Shown: positions 1 through 9,739, numbered from the stretch's first letter. The stretch is 64,000 nt of DNA from Metabacillus sediminilitoris (GCF_009720625.1 NZ_CP046266.1:4039501-4103500); one strand, 5' to 3'. Notes: a model not told the origin generated them from the sequence alone. Program-made: numbers and translations.

Positions 1-1019
1 CCTATTAGAATTTGCCATATTGGTATTAACCCATAAAGAATATGTACACAACTTAATAGAACAATAAGGTGATATAAATACAAACTATATGATATTTTTC
101 CTAAGAATATTAATGGTTTTCTCATTAAAAACCATGCTACTTTATCTGAACCTAACGCAGCAGTGATAAAACCAATTGCTCCTAGTGCTTGAAAATATTC
201 TTCTATTATTAAAAGATATGGACCAAATATAGGTGAGATTAGTATTTCAGGAATGATTGTATCAGCAAAGTTATATATGATGACTGACATGATTAAAAAT
301 ATCCACTTATTAGGGATAGTTAGTTGTCTATAAAAATGGATTATTGTAAATCTATATTTAGCTACTAAAACACCGAGTATAAAAATAGAAAGATAATGAA
401 TTGTAGTAAAATAATTCGTAAGAAGCCCCATAGAGATTTGGAATTGAAAAATATTATTTAATCCTGATAAAAATGATAGTGCAAAACATAATAATAAACT
501 ATACTTAGCCTTTATATTCTTTATAAATAAAACAACAAAGGGGAAAATTATCGAAATCCTTAATTCGTGAACTAAAGACCAGATTACATTATTAAATGTA
601 TCTGTATGTATATTCCTTAAAATAAATATGTGTTCAATAATAGAATATAGATTGGGTAGTTCTGTCCAGGATGAATTAAACCAATCGCTAAGCCCATCAA
701 TCGTGCCTCGAAAAAAGAAGATAGATGATATCATTGCAGTTGCGATTGCCACCAAATAAGGGATATAGATCCTAAAAACACGTTTAATAAAATAAGAGAT
801 ATATAATACATTGTTTTTATTCAAAAATGCTAAAGATAGGACAAACCCACTTAAAACAAAGAAAAGCATTACTGCAGCATGCCCATTTGTAAAAAGTCTA
901 AGTGGAGATCTCATTGCTTCAGTAAAAATTTCTGTTTTAACAAGTATAATATGAGAAATAAAAACACAAAGTGCTGCTAAACCCCGGATTGAATCTAATT
1001 GTTCAATACGATTATTCAT
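1..1019 (-). CDS. Acyltransferase family 3 (OafA/WecH-like) membrane protein, 3' end cut by window edge
   Basis: About 339 N-terminal residues are visible; the C-terminus lies beyond base 1. The protein opens with LDSIRGLAALCVFISH, the signature of membrane O-acyltransferases (His at about residue 23), and then shows a series of hydrophobic segments with FFVLSGFVLS and YSLYLYH near the far end, typical of this family. These enzymes move acetyl or other acyl groups from the cytoplasm onto surface glycans. The start is supported by AGGAG about 7 bases ahead of ATG. It follows the GT32-like gene by 39 bases in the same direction, so it is probably the decorating enzyme of the eps polymer. The exact acyl group cannot be told. 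Confidence 0.85.
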   Translation of the reverse strand, partial: MNNRIEQLDSIRGLAALCVFISHIILVKTEIFTEAMRSPLRLFTNGHAAVMLFFVLSGFVLSLAFLNKNNVLYISYFIKRVFRIYIPYLVAIATAMISSIFFFRGTIDGLSDWFNSSWTELPNLYSIIEHIFILRNIHTDTFNNVIWSLVHELRISIIFPFVVLFIKNIKAKYSLLLCFALSFLSGLNNIFQFQISMGLLTNYFTTIHYLSIFILGVLVAKYRFTIIHFYRQLTIPNKWIFLIMSVIIYNFADTIIPEILISPIFGPYLLIIEEYFQALGAIGFITAALGSDKVAWFLMRKPLIFLGKISYSLYLYHLIVLLSCVHILYGLIPIWQILI

Positions 1020-1058
1020 TTCCTTCTCCTGACATGAAATGGCATACTCATCAAATAT

Positions 1059-1799
1059 TTATTTTGATTTCGTTAATAATTTTCTGAATTTCTCTATATT
1101 TCGTCCGCCGATTATCTTTGATAGGATTACTTTCGTGTTTGTTTTAACTTTTACATGTAGCGGTAGCCAACTTTTATAAAAATGATGCATAGCATATGTA
1201 TTTTCAGTTATAAACTTCCTACAGTTTATGTAATCAAAAGGTGAAAAATATGTTTGAGGATAAACTGCTCCTATCCCACTTATTTCTTTGTATTCGCCAT
1301 TCATCTCCACCCCATAATTTTTAAAGATATTAGTAACAATAGCAACGTTCGTTAAATCATCATAACTACCGTCTTCTTTAATAAAAGCTTTTTCTTTATA
1401 TGAATCTAGGAATAACTTTATTAAGCTATTTCCTTTTACAGCTCCAATCGTACTAGTAGCAATATAATTTTCTTGTTCAAATCCCCAAAAAGATTCATGA
1501 TGCAAAAATTCATCAAATGACTTAAACACTTCAACATCGGTGTCTAAGTAAATTCCTCCAAAATTATATAAAGCATATACTCTTACATAATCACTTACAA
1601 AGGCAAATTTTCCTGAATGATAAGCCTCACGTACATATACATTACAGTTAATATCAAAGTTTTCCTCATTCCACTCGATAATTTCATATTCAAGAAGGTT
1701 CTGTTTCCAGCTTTTCATACATTTTTGTACAATTTCTGGTTTTTCTTTTCCACCGAACCAGCAATAATGAATGGTTTTAGGAATTGTACTAGAACTCAT
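1059..1799 (-). CDS. Glycosyltransferase with sugar-binding DXD motif (GT32/capsular polysaccharide type)
   Basis: The 246-residue protein begins with IPKTIHYCWFGG and carries a GGIYLDTDVEV block near residue 90. Both are hallmarks of the Gly_transf_sug (OCH1-like, GT32) fold, in which the DXD acidic pair binds the metal and nucleotide sugar. No membrane segment is obvious, so it is probably cytoplasmic or membrane-associated. A strong AAAGGAGG lies about 8 bases before ATG. It follows epsN by 39 bases and belongs to the late part of the eps operon. Which sugar it adds is unknown; B. subtilis eps has no gene of this type at this place as far as I recall. Confidence 0.8.
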   Translation of the reverse strand: MSSSTIPKTIHYCWFGGKEKPEIVQKCMKSWKQNLLEYEIIEWNEENFDINCNVYVREAYHSGKFAFVSDYVRVYALYNFGGIYLDTDVEVFKSFDEFLHHESFWGFEQENYIATSTIGAVKGNSLIKLFLDSYKEKAFIKEDGSYDDLTNVAIVTNIFKNYGVEMNGEYKEISGIGAVYPQTYFSPFDYINCRKFITENTYAMHHFYKSWLPLHVKVKTNTKVILSKIIGGRNIEKFRKLLTKSK

Positions 1800-1838
1800 T
1801 TTTACAACCTCCTTTCAAAAACATTGAATTTTTCAATA

Positions 1839-3002
1839 CTAAACACTAATTTTTAAACAATCTTTTATACAATTTATAATTCTCATTTGATCACCATCTG
1901 TTATATTCGATCCTGAAGGAAGACACATACCTGTAGTAAACAAATGCTCCGAAATATTTATATTTTCACTATGAAGATAGAATCTAGCTCCTTCAAATAG
2001 AGGTTGCATATGAAGTGGTTTCCATACTGGACGTGCTTCTATATTTTCATCAGCCAAGCTATTTAATACATAATCTTTCGAAATACCAGCTATTTTTTCA
2101 TCAATGGTTAAAGCTGTGAGCCAGCGATTAGAATTCGTATTACTTAGTTCTGGCATGAATTTTATTCCAGGAATTGATCCTAATTCATGTTTGTAACGCT
2201 CAAAAATTAACCTTCTTGCTAATACTCTCTCTTCTAGTACTTCTAATTGTGCTCTACCAATTCCAGCAAGTATATTACTCATTCGATAATTAAAGCCAAC
2301 TGTACTATGTTGATAATGAGGAGCGGGATCTTTAGCTTGTGTTGCTAAAAATCTTGCTTTATTTAATAGTTCTTTCTCATCCGAAACTAGCATTCCACCG
2401 CTTGACGTAGTAATAATCTTATTTCCATTAAATGAAAATACTCCAAACTTTCCAAAAGTCCCACTCGCTTTATCTTTATAAGTAGAACCAAGAGATTCTG
2501 CTGCATCTTCAATAATAGGTACATCATATTGGTTACATATAGAGACGATTTCATCCATTTTTGCACTTTGACCGTAAAGATTAACGACGATCACTGCTTT
2601 AGGAATAATTCCCTCATTAAATGATTCTTGCAAAGCCCTTTTAAGAGCTTGCGGTGACATATTCCATGTGTCAGGTTCAGAATCAATAAAAACAGGTTCT
2701 GCTCCTTGATAAAGGATCGGATTAGCACTTGCAACAAAAGTCAATGTTGAACAGAAGACCTTATCTCCCTTTTTCACTTCTAATAAAGAAAGAGCCAGAT
2801 GAATTGCTGCAGTACCTGAACTTACGGCAACAGCTTCACTGACTCCTACATAATTTGCTATTTCTCTTTCAAACGCATCAACATTTGGCCCTAAAGGTGC
2901 AATCCAGTTCGATTCAAATGCATCATTTATATATATTAATTCATTTCCACTCATATGTGGGGACGAAAGAAATATTCTTTTTTGTTGTATTTTTTGTGGC
3001 AA
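1839..3002 (-). CDS. epsN: EpsN-like pyridoxal-phosphate sugar aminotransferase
   Basis: A 387-residue DegT/DnrJ/EryC1-family enzyme. Seen directly: an SSGTAAIHLAL cofactor-phosphate loop near residue 61, EDAAESLGS near 165 and the catalytic lysine in SFNGNK (Lys195). Family knowledge: such enzymes transaminate a UDP-4-keto-6-deoxy sugar made by the EpsC-type dehydratase, giving a 4-amino sugar that the EpsM-type acetyltransferase then acetylates. All three genes are in this operon, and the sugar transferase EpsL lies two genes upstream, so the set probably makes and loads the first sugar of the repeat unit. Only 2 bases separate it from the epsM stop, which implies translational coupling. 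Confidence 0.88.
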   Translation of the reverse strand: MPQKIQQKRIFLSSPHMSGNELIYINDAFESNWIAPLGPNVDAFEREIANYVGVSEAVAVSSGTAAIHLALSLLEVKKGDKVFCSTLTFVASANPILYQGAEPVFIDSEPDTWNMSPQALKRALQESFNEGIIPKAVIVVNLYGQSAKMDEIVSICNQYDVPIIEDAAESLGSTYKDKASGTFGKFGVFSFNGNKIITTSSGGMLVSDEKELLNKARFLATQAKDPAPHYQHSTVGFNYRMSNILAGIGRAQLEVLEERVLARRLIFERYKHELGSIPGIKFMPELSNTNSNRWLTALTIDEKIAGISKDYVLNSLADENIEARPVWKPLHMQPLFEGARFYLHSENINISEHLFTTGMCLPSGSNITDGDQMRIINCIKDCLKISV

Positions 3003-3004
3003 AA

Positions 3005-3643
3005 TTAAGCACCTCCTACAAGTTTTTTTATTCTTGCTGGTACACCCATAGCCGTTATATTTTCAGGAATTGAATCTATAACTGTTGCTCCAGCCCCAAT
3101 GACAGACCAGTCCCCTACAAAAACATTAGGAATAATTGTTGCACCTGCGCCTATATGTACGCCTTCACCTACATGTACATTTCCTGTTAAGGTTGCATTT
3201 GGTGACACATGTACAAAATCACTTACTTTATTATCATGTTCTATTATTGAACCCGTATTAATGATAACGTGATTTCCAATCTCCACATCAGCATTAATTA
3301 CAGTATTTGACATTATTACAGTCCCTTTTCCGATTTTTACACTAGGACTTACAATTGCCGAGGGATGAATAATCGTCGTATAATTATAAACTTCAAGGTT
3401 AAGAGTCTCGACAATTTTTTTTCTTGTTTTATTATTTCCAATTGCTACTATAAATTTAATATCTTTATATTGATTGATAAGAAACTGATAAGATGCGATT
3501 GGCCCATAAAAAACTTCATCTTCACTTACAAAATCTTCAAATTTGTCATCTAACAACGCAATTATTTTATAGCTCTCGTAATTACGAATCAAATCTTTAA
3601 TAACTTTACTATGACCACCTTGGCCGATTATAACAATATTCAT
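3005..3643 (-). CDS. epsM: EpsM-like sugar O/N-acetyltransferase (left-handed beta-helix)
   Basis: The 212-residue protein has an N-terminal Rossmann-like part (IVIIGQGGHSKVIKDLI) that binds the nucleotide sugar, and a C-terminal run of hexapeptide repeats (for example VHVGEGVHIGAGATIIPN) forming a left-handed beta-helix. This is the NeuD/PglD family that acetylates UDP-4-amino sugars with acetyl-CoA. The histidine in EHDN (about residue 134) fits the usual catalytic base. The start overlaps the epsL stop by four bases, so it is translated in coupling with the sugar transferase. It ends by hexapeptide repeats and the usual AMGVPARIKK tail, so it is complete. Confidence 0.88.
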   Translation of the reverse strand: MNIVIIGQGGHSKVIKDLIRNYESYKIIALLDDKFEDFVSEDEVFYGPIASYQFLINQYKDIKFIVAIGNNKTRKKIVETLNLEVYNYTTIIHPSAIVSPSVKIGKGTVIMSNTVINADVEIGNHVIINTGSIIEHDNKVSDFVHVSPNATLTGNVHVGEGVHIGAGATIIPNVFVGDWSVIGAGATVIDSIPENITAMGVPARIKKLVGGA

Positions 3644-4248
3644 CCATTTCCCTCTTTCACAATAGAGCCTTTAAATTTTTCAACAGTAGCGTTACCAGGT
3701 TGATTAATCCCTTGTGATTTTATTACTTTATTTATAGTTAAAAATAAAATTATTATATCGAGTATAAATGTACGATTTTCCACATACCAAACATCTAGCT
3801 CAAACTTTTCTTCCCAAGATATACTATTCCGACCATTTATTTGTGCCCAACCTGTAATACCTGGTTTTACTAGATGTCTCTTAGCTTGTTCATTCGTATA
3901 AAGAGGTAAATATTCCATTAATAACGGTCTTGGACCGACTAAACTGATATCACCTTTTATCACATTGATTAATTGCGGAAACTCATCTAAACTAGATTTC
4001 CTTAAGAACTTTCCAAAAGGAGTTAATCTTAAATGATCAGGTAATAAAATTCCCTTGTCATCTTTTTCATCAGTCATTGTTCGAAATTTATAAAAATAAA
4101 AAGGCTTACTGTGTAAGCCTGGTCGTTGTTGTTTAAAAAAGATTGGAGAGCCTAATTTTAATTTTACAAGTATTGCAATGAAGATTATGATTGGGGAAAG
4201 CAAAATAAATAATATAACTGAGATTATCAAATCAAACAATCGTTTCAT
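3640..4248 (-). CDS. epsL: EpsL-like undecaprenyl-phosphate sugar phosphotransferase
   Basis: A 202-residue initiating sugar transferase of the bacterial PglC/WcaJ type. One membrane helix is at residues 5-28, followed by FKQQRPG, the YKFRTMTDE block, SSLDEFPQLINV and GPRPLL, all typical of this family. It loads sugar-1-phosphate from a UDP sugar onto undecaprenyl phosphate on the cytoplasmic face of the membrane, the first step of repeat-unit assembly. It lacks the long N-terminal membrane domain of WcaJ-type enzymes and is the short PglC-like form, as in B. subtilis EpsL. It lies between a 48-residue small gene and epsM. Confidence 0.9.
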   Translation of the reverse strand: MKRLFDLIISVILFILLSPIIIFIAILVKLKLGSPIFFKQQRPGLHSKPFYFYKFRTMTDEKDDKGILLPDHLRLTPFGKFLRKSSLDEFPQLINVIKGDISLVGPRPLLMEYLPLYTNEQAKRHLVKPGITGWAQINGRNSISWEEKFELDVWYVENRTFILDIIILFLTINKVIKSQGINQPGNATVEKFKGSIVKEGNG

Positions 4249-4261
4249 TTTTCCCCTTCTT

Positions 4262-4408
4262 TCACTTTGTAATGTATCCTTGAAATTGTCTTTGAATTTC
4301 TTCTATTAATTCCATTACACTAACGCATTCTACTTCTTCACCTTTTTTATAAACATTCTCAAGGATTTCCTGTAAATTTTGTTCGGTTAATTTTTCTAAA
4401 TAACTCAT
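4262..4408 (-). CDS. Small acidic protein in the eps operon, 48 aa
   Basis: A short gene reading MSYLEKLTEQNLQEIL and ending in QGYITK fills the gap between the EpsG-like polymerase and epsL. A GAGGGAC stretch lies about 5 bases ahead of ATG, the direction matches the operon, and both gaps to the neighbours are short (11 and 13 bases). It is rich in Glu and Gln, predicted to be mostly helical, with no signal or membrane segment. I do not recognise the family. It may be a small partner of EpsL or of the polymerase, but that is inference from position only. Confidence 0.55.
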   Translation of the reverse strand: MSYLEKLTEQNLQEILENVYKKGEEVECVSVMELIEEIQRQFQGYITK

Positions 4409-4419
4409 ATTAGTCCCTC

Positions 4420-5490
4420 TTAAAAATTTATATAGTCGCTTCTATATTGCAAACTTAATGAAATTACTTGTTCGTAATAAAAATACATCAAATAAAAAAT
4501 TAATAAACTATAATAAACAAATTTTTGGTTATTTTTTTTAAATAATAAGATAATCCATGAAATTAAAATTAAGTTGTATAAACTAAAATAAATATTAAAC
4601 CTAGCAAAAATCCAGTTTTGTGTTGCTATAAACATAAATACTAAGCTGATTAAAGACATGTTCACGATAATATCACTTTTTGGCCATAGCTTTCTTAGCT
4701 TATCTCTTCCTAGATAAGCTATTATAATTGGAACAGAGTCAACAAAAACCCTAATTATGTTTGCTCCACCCGCTACGAAATTACTATAATGACCATATTG
4801 TGTATCTTCGATTGCAGCAAATAAAAATTGAGAAAATTCATTGAATCCCATTACAAGTAGAATCGCGAGTCCCAATAGAGAGAAGGTTACCTTTGTCCAT
4901 GCTTTCCTTCTAACAATAAAATATATTGGAATTAAAATTAAAGCACTTTCATGAAAGGTGGATGCAAAAAGTATAATAAAAAAATATCGCTTAAAATTTC
5001 CATCAAGTAAATATTTTGTTGCCCAAAATATTATTGAAGCAGCAAAAAATTGACGAATCCCATTCATTGAAACAGTAAACATTCCAGATGTAATAAAGAC
5101 ATAGATACTTAATTCGATCATTTTCGTATATTTATATAACGTAACAACGATTAATATATTTGTTACTAAAGCAGTGATAAATATAAGAAGCTGTGGGTCA
5201 TTCGAAATGTTTTTTAATAACATTTGTAAGACACCAAACCCTGGGTCTTTATTTTCTAATATGTGATCCCACGTAAAATCTTGAATCTCGTATGATTGCA
5301 TGTAAAAGTAAGTATCACCAATATTGTTTCTTAAACCAGATACGAGTACTATGCATGTGAGTGCTAAAATAATCATGAATTTATTAGGTTTAATATATGT
5401 ATAATGAAGTGTAGCACTTTGTACTGGTATATACCTTGATAAAAAAGCTAATATAAACACGGTTAAGAGCATAGCCCATAGTACTGTCAT
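4420..5490 (-). CDS. epsG: EpsG-like polysaccharide polymerase, multi-spanning membrane protein
   Basis: A 356-residue hydrophobic protein with about ten membrane helices. The N-terminal segment is followed by VSGLRNNIGDTYFYMQSY, resembling the (L/V)RxxxGxDxxxY motif of the EpsG family, which is thought to polymerise lipid-linked repeat units on the outer face of the membrane. The central FHESALILIP motif is also typical. It sits in the eps operon between a GT2 enzyme and the small gene before epsL; in B. subtilis epsG lies after epsF, so the position fits. The exact linkage it forms is unknown. Confidence 0.82.
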   Translation of the reverse strand: MTVLWAMLLTVFILAFLSRYIPVQSATLHYTYIKPNKFMIILALTCIVLVSGLRNNIGDTYFYMQSYEIQDFTWDHILENKDPGFGVLQMLLKNISNDPQLLIFITALVTNILIVVTLYKYTKMIELSIYVFITSGMFTVSMNGIRQFFAASIIFWATKYLLDGNFKRYFFIILFASTFHESALILIPIYFIVRRKAWTKVTFSLLGLAILLVMGFNEFSQFLFAAIEDTQYGHYSNFVAGGANIIRVFVDSVPIIIAYLGRDKLRKLWPKSDIIVNMSLISLVFMFIATQNWIFARFNIYFSLYNLILISWIILLFKKNNQKFVYYSLLIFYLMYFYYEQVISLSLQYRSDYINF

Positions 5491-5515
5491 TATTTTATCC
5501 TTTCAATTTATGAAT

Positions 5516-6418
5516 CTAACCACTTTTTAAAACAGTAGCTTTATTTGTTCTAGTTATATAAAAATAAAGTAAAATCCCAAATGGTGTCGCTAATAACGTA
5601 GTAAAAAAATTAGGTGATTCCAATAAAAATTTCTTATTACCAATCATCAAGCTACTAGAAACATAATGCATAGACTCCCTAAGCCTATCTTTAAACGTTG
5701 GTGCATATTGAATTGCAACTTTCCTAAAAAAAGCAAACCCCTTAGGATTTTTCTTATATTGATTAATAATATTCATACTAGAACCATCTGGTAAATACTC
5801 TACATAACAAAGAATCTCATTCATTACTAGTAACGGGCATTGTTGGTCAATGAGAATATATTTATAACTTAATGGACAATACTTCTCTCCTTGAAAGACA
5901 GGATAAGGTGGAGTTTTTTTCGTTAATTCTGTTCTGTAAACTAACTTTTTATCACCTTTCACTTTATATTTTCCGTAAAGATGTGAAAGTGTAGATTCTT
6001 TTAAATGATCTGGCATCTTTGTTCCAATGACTGTTCCACCTGGTGTTGCATCGAGGCCCACTAGACCAGCATATTTGTCACTACCATGTTTTTTCCAAAA
6101 TCCAACAATCTTTTCAACAGCGTCATCAGCCATATAGTCGTCGGAATCAATACAGACATTTAGTTCAGTATCAATTAATTCATAAGCAGCATTGTGTGCT
6201 CCGTGCATTCCTTGATTTTCCTGATAATGATAACGGATAGGTACAATATTTTCTGCTAGCCAAATATTTATAAGCTCTTTTGTATTATCAGTTGAACCGT
6301 CATCAATGATTAGCCAGACAAAATCTTTACTCCTTTGTCTTTTCAAACTCTCATAACAAAGGTGTAGAGTGTAAGCACGATTGTATGTGGGGGTAAACAC
6401 TGTTAATGTTGTAGCCAT
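5516..6418 (-). CDS. Glycosyltransferase family 2 (EpsH/EpsJ-like)
   Basis: A 300-residue GT-A fold enzyme: LTVFTPTYNRAYTLHLCYESL at the start, IIDDGSTDNT near residue 38 and the metal-binding VCIDSDDYM near residue 88. Near the C-terminus a hydrophobic stretch (FGILLYFYIT) could anchor it to the membrane. It would add one sugar to the lipid-linked repeat unit. It is three bases from the stop of the epsF-like gene, so coupling is likely. Of the B. subtilis enzymes it could correspond to EpsH by position, but I cannot decide orthology from motifs alone. Confidence 0.82.
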   Translation of the reverse strand: MATTLTVFTPTYNRAYTLHLCYESLKRQRSKDFVWLIIDDGSTDNTKELINIWLAENIVPIRYHYQENQGMHGAHNAAYELIDTELNVCIDSDDYMADDAVEKIVGFWKKHGSDKYAGLVGLDATPGGTVIGTKMPDHLKESTLSHLYGKYKVKGDKKLVYRTELTKKTPPYPVFQGEKYCPLSYKYILIDQQCPLLVMNEILCYVEYLPDGSSMNIINQYKKNPKGFAFFRKVAIQYAPTFKDRLRESMHYVSSSLMIGNKKFLLESPNFFTTLLATPFGILLYFYITRTNKATVLKSG

Positions 6419-6421
6419 TCT

Positions 6422-7531
6422 TTAAACTCCCACCTTTTCTAAAGAATTTTCAAGGTAAAAGTCAGTTAACCAGTTCGCCATTGTTGTTGTATCAAATCCG
6501 TTAGATCTCAACATCTGAGATGTATCAGCATGTTCTGTTGTCGTAGTAATAACTCTATCAACCCACAGATCTATCGAATCTTTGAGATTAATATATTGAA
6601 TTCTTCCAGTAATGTCTGTTTCACTCGTTATTGAGTCAGAAACAATGCAATTTAATCCTGCAGCTTGGGCTTCAACTAAAACAACTGGCAATCCTTCAAA
6701 CAGAGATGGAAATAGAAAAAGGTCCATAGCCTGCATTAATTGTGCTATATCTTCTCTTACTCCCAAAAACTTTACATTTGAACTTAAACCTAATTTTTCT
6801 ACTTTTTTTTCAATTTCTGATCGTAAGTGACCGTCACCTATTAATAGAAGTATTGCATCAGATTTTTTTTCATGTACAGCCTTGAAAATATCAATAAGTA
6901 ATTCATGATTTTTCTGCTTGTTAAATCTTCCAATATGTCCTATAACTAATTTATTATCAATATTTAGTTCTTTTCGAATTTTACTTCTTATCTGCTCACT
7001 GAACTTAAAATCATTAACGTTGACAGCATTGCTAAGTACTGTTACCTCTTGCTGTTCCCCAAATAGCCATTTTCCTGCATTCTTCGAACAAGCAAAGTAT
7101 TGAGTAGGATTATCTTTCATAACATGTCTCGCATACAATCGAAAAGGCAATTTTATATCAATCCCTAAATCACTTAAATGGCTGTGTGCTATTCTGCATG
7201 GAACTCCGAATCGCTTTGCTGCTCTTAAGACGAAACAACTATTTTCGTTATTATGTCCGTGTACAACTTTAAACATTTTATGTTCTGAAAAAAATTCATT
7301 TAATAGATTGAAATATTTATGATAATTCCCTGGACGAATTGGAGGCATTCGATAAATTTTACCACCTAGACTTTCAATTTCGTCGTCATAATGACCTCTT
7401 TCATCGCGATGCACCATAAAATCAAATTGTATCTTTGTTCGATCAATTTGTCGGTAGTAATTCATTAGCATCGTTTCAAGACCGCCACGATTCATAATCG
7501 TTACTACCTGTAAAACTCTTATAGGTTGCAA
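6422..7531 (-). CDS. epsF: EpsF-like glycosyltransferase family 4
   Basis: A 369-residue GT-B fold enzyme. Seen: VTIMNRGGLETMLMNYYRQID at the N-terminus (donor/acceptor cleft), the linker IGHIGRFNKQKN near residue 197, and the C-terminal nucleotide-sugar site LFPSLFEGLPVVLVEAQAAG with its EX7E glutamates. It transfers a sugar from a nucleotide donor in the repeat-unit pathway on the cytoplasmic side. Eleven bases separate it from the epsE-like gene and three from the following GT2. Length and motif order agree with B. subtilis EpsF; sugar specificity is not visible. Confidence 0.85.
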   Translation of the reverse strand: MQPIRVLQVVTIMNRGGLETMLMNYYRQIDRTKIQFDFMVHRDERGHYDDEIESLGGKIYRMPPIRPGNYHKYFNLLNEFFSEHKMFKVVHGHNNENSCFVLRAAKRFGVPCRIAHSHLSDLGIDIKLPFRLYARHVMKDNPTQYFACSKNAGKWLFGEQQEVTVLSNAVNVNDFKFSEQIRSKIRKELNIDNKLVIGHIGRFNKQKNHELLIDIFKAVHEKKSDAILLLIGDGHLRSEIEKKVEKLGLSSNVKFLGVREDIAQLMQAMDLFLFPSLFEGLPVVLVEAQAAGLNCIVSDSITSETDITGRIQYINLKDSIDLWVDRVITTTTEHADTSQMLRSNGFDTTTMANWLTDFYLENSLEKVGV

Positions 7532-7542
7532 GGAAATTCCTC

Positions 7543-8610
7543 CTATCTTACTGTCTTTCTTAGCACTTCAATTGACATTAGCATCATATATAGTCCGAAA
7601 GCCAATCGTTTTTTTGCAAAGAAAAAAAACGTTTTCCATATCATTGAACAATGCTTTAAATCAAATTGTTCTAGGGAACGTTTAATACGGTTATTATTTA
7701 AAAGTACTTTTATGTCTTTTACTTGTTTTATAACGGAATGGTTATTACCTCTACTTATCGTATTTAAACCCAAGCCTAAAGTATTTAGACTAATTCGATT
7801 GCTCAAAGCTATCTTATATTCTTCTCCCAATTTTTTTTCATTAAGAAAGTTCTCCATCCTAGTATAAAGCTTTCCAAATTGGCTAACTAACTTAGGGTTG
7901 TGTTTAGATGTGATTGATGTGTTATTTGCACGCCAGTAATGATAATAAGGTTTGTTAAGTAAAACAAAGCTTTTTGCATAGTAGCAAGCATGAATGTTAA
8001 AAAGCGTATCTTCATTGCTACCTATTTCTCTCAAGTCAACAAATTGTAGGTTATTGTTTTTTATGAACTCAGCTCGATACAGTTTTGACCATACAGTTCC
8101 CCACGCATCAAGGAGTTCCGGATTCGCAACTTCCTCATTTATTGGTCCGACTAGACGCCTCATAATATTTTTGTGAACATCATCATTGTAGTAAGTACTT
8201 CGTTCAGGTAATGCAAATGTTTTTTCTTTTGAATGAGTTCCAAATTCACGAATATAGCTACACATAACAATATCAATAAAATCGTCTTCTGCAATCTTTA
8301 ACATATCCTTATACATCTGTGGTTCGATCCAATCATCTGGGTCAACAAATCCTATATACTCCCCTTTTGCGTGAGAAAGCCCATCATTTCTAGCTGCCGA
8401 AACGCCATTATTTTCTATATCAATAATAAAGATTCGATTATCACTTTCCGCATACTCTTGAAGGATATTCAAGCTATTATCTGTAGAACCATCATTAATT
8501 GCAATAATTTCAAAATTCTTGAAATCCTGTGATAGTAAACTATCTAAACATCTACTTAAATAATTTTCAACATTATATATAGGCACGATTATACTGATCT
8601 TTGGTTTCAT
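7543..8610 (-). CDS. epsE: EpsE-like glycosyltransferase family 2
   Basis: A GT-A enzyme of 355 residues starting MKPKISIIVPIYNVEN, with INDGSTDNS near residue 40 and GFVDPDDWIE near residue 90 as metal and substrate site. I use the ATG at 8610, preceded by GAGGG, rather than the TTG one codon earlier. Its start overlaps the epsD-like gene by 38 bases. In B. subtilis, EpsE is also a clutch that stops the flagellar motor; this protein is about 75 residues longer than that one, and whether it keeps this second job cannot be judged from sequence. Confidence 0.8.
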   Translation of the reverse strand: MKPKISIIVPIYNVENYLSRCLDSLLSQDFKNFEIIAINDGSTDNSLNILQEYAESDNRIFIIDIENNGVSAARNDGLSHAKGEYIGFVDPDDWIEPQMYKDMLKIAEDDFIDIVMCSYIREFGTHSKEKTFALPERSTYYNDDVHKNIMRRLVGPINEEVANPELLDAWGTVWSKLYRAEFIKNNNLQFVDLREIGSNEDTLFNIHACYYAKSFVLLNKPYYHYWRANNTSITSKHNPKLVSQFGKLYTRMENFLNEKKLGEEYKIALSNRISLNTLGLGLNTISRGNNHSVIKQVKDIKVLLNNNRIKRSLEQFDLKHCSMIWKTFFFFAKKRLAFGLYMMLMSIEVLRKTVR

Positions 8611-9739
8611 CAATATCCCTCAACATATATCGAGAATAAATGCTGTGTAATTCCATACTGACAGTTAATAAGGAAAACTGTTTAACCATCCTTAAACTAT
8701 TTTTCCCAAGCGTTTTACATAATACTTTATCTGTTCCTAATTCCTTCAATCTTTTTGAAAACAATTCGACTTCTTCCGGATTTACGATAAAACCATTTTC
8801 ATTGTTTTTTACTAACTGGATGTGTCCTCGATTCTTTGTTGCAACAACAGGAAGACCACATGCCATCGCCTCCATAATATTAACAGGCAATCCTTCACGC
8901 AAACTTGAGGCTACGGCAATATCACACATTGGAAGAAGGTTTACTATGTCCTTACGATAACCTAAAAATTCTACCATGTGATCAACACCAAGTTCAGTTG
9001 CTAATTTACTACAAGAGGTTTGAAGTACACCTTCCCCTGTTAACAGTAACCTTGCATTTGGTATTGAGTCCTTGATTTTAGCCATTACTTTAATAAGAAA
9101 TTGCTGATTCTTATTTTTATTAAACTCGGCTGCGTAAAATAGTATGAAATCATCAGCTTGATAACCAAGATTTTCTCTTCGTATACGTTTAAGTTCTTCA
9201 CTAACAGGCTTAAACTGCTCCGTATCCACCCCAATACCATGAACATGCTCAATCTCTCCCGCTTTAAACCGATGTGAGATTGCTAGATTGTAATCTTCAT
9301 CATTGATCGTAATCAAGCAATCCGTGTACCTAGCAAGTACCTTCTCAATCGGATAATAAAGCATCCAGTTCATGATTGGTGCGCCCTTACAGAAATGAAA
9401 GCCATGTGCTGTGTAAAACACCTTTGTTCCATGTTTTCTTGCTTGCTTAGCTGCAAGACGTGTTAGTACACTTCCCATTGGTGTATGACAATGGATGATT
9501 TTATAATCATTTTTATTGATGATTGCCTTTAGCTCTTGATAGGCCTCAACGTTCTTTACTTGAAATGGCGAGCGTTGAATGGGTATATTAAATTTCTGAT
9601 CAACATACGGAAGCTCGATTTCACCACTTGCTGCAACGTGAACCTCCCAGCCTTTTTCTTTGAACCATTTCAAAATTGGAAGGTGGAAGGCTTTGAAATG
9701 ATAATCGACTGTTGCACAGAATAACACTTTATTTGGCAT
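8573..9739 (-). CDS. epsD: EpsD-like glycosyltransferase family 4
   Basis: A 388-residue GT-B enzyme: VLFCATVDYHFKAFHLPIL at the N-terminus, HCHTPMGSVLTRLAAK and YTAHGFHFCKG in the acceptor half, and SSLREGLPVNIMEAMACGLPVV in the donor half. The last features are those of the EpsD/CapM group. It follows galU by 49 bases, the first clear gap in this part of the operon, but no terminator is seen there. It overlaps the next glycosyltransferase. It probably adds the second or a later sugar of the repeat unit. Confidence 0.85.
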   Translation of the reverse strand: MPNKVLFCATVDYHFKAFHLPILKWFKEKGWEVHVAASGEIELPYVDQKFNIPIQRSPFQVKNVEAYQELKAIINKNDYKIIHCHTPMGSVLTRLAAKQARKHGTKVFYTAHGFHFCKGAPIMNWMLYYPIEKVLARYTDCLITINDEDYNLAISHRFKAGEIEHVHGIGVDTEQFKPVSEELKRIRRENLGYQADDFILFYAAEFNKNKNQQFLIKVMAKIKDSIPNARLLLTGEGVLQTSCSKLATELGVDHMVEFLGYRKDIVNLLPMCDIAVASSLREGLPVNIMEAMACGLPVVATKNRGHIQLVKNNENGFIVNPEEVELFSKRLKELGTDKVLCKTLGKNSLRMVKQFSLLTVSMELHSIYSRYMLRDIDETKDQYNRAYI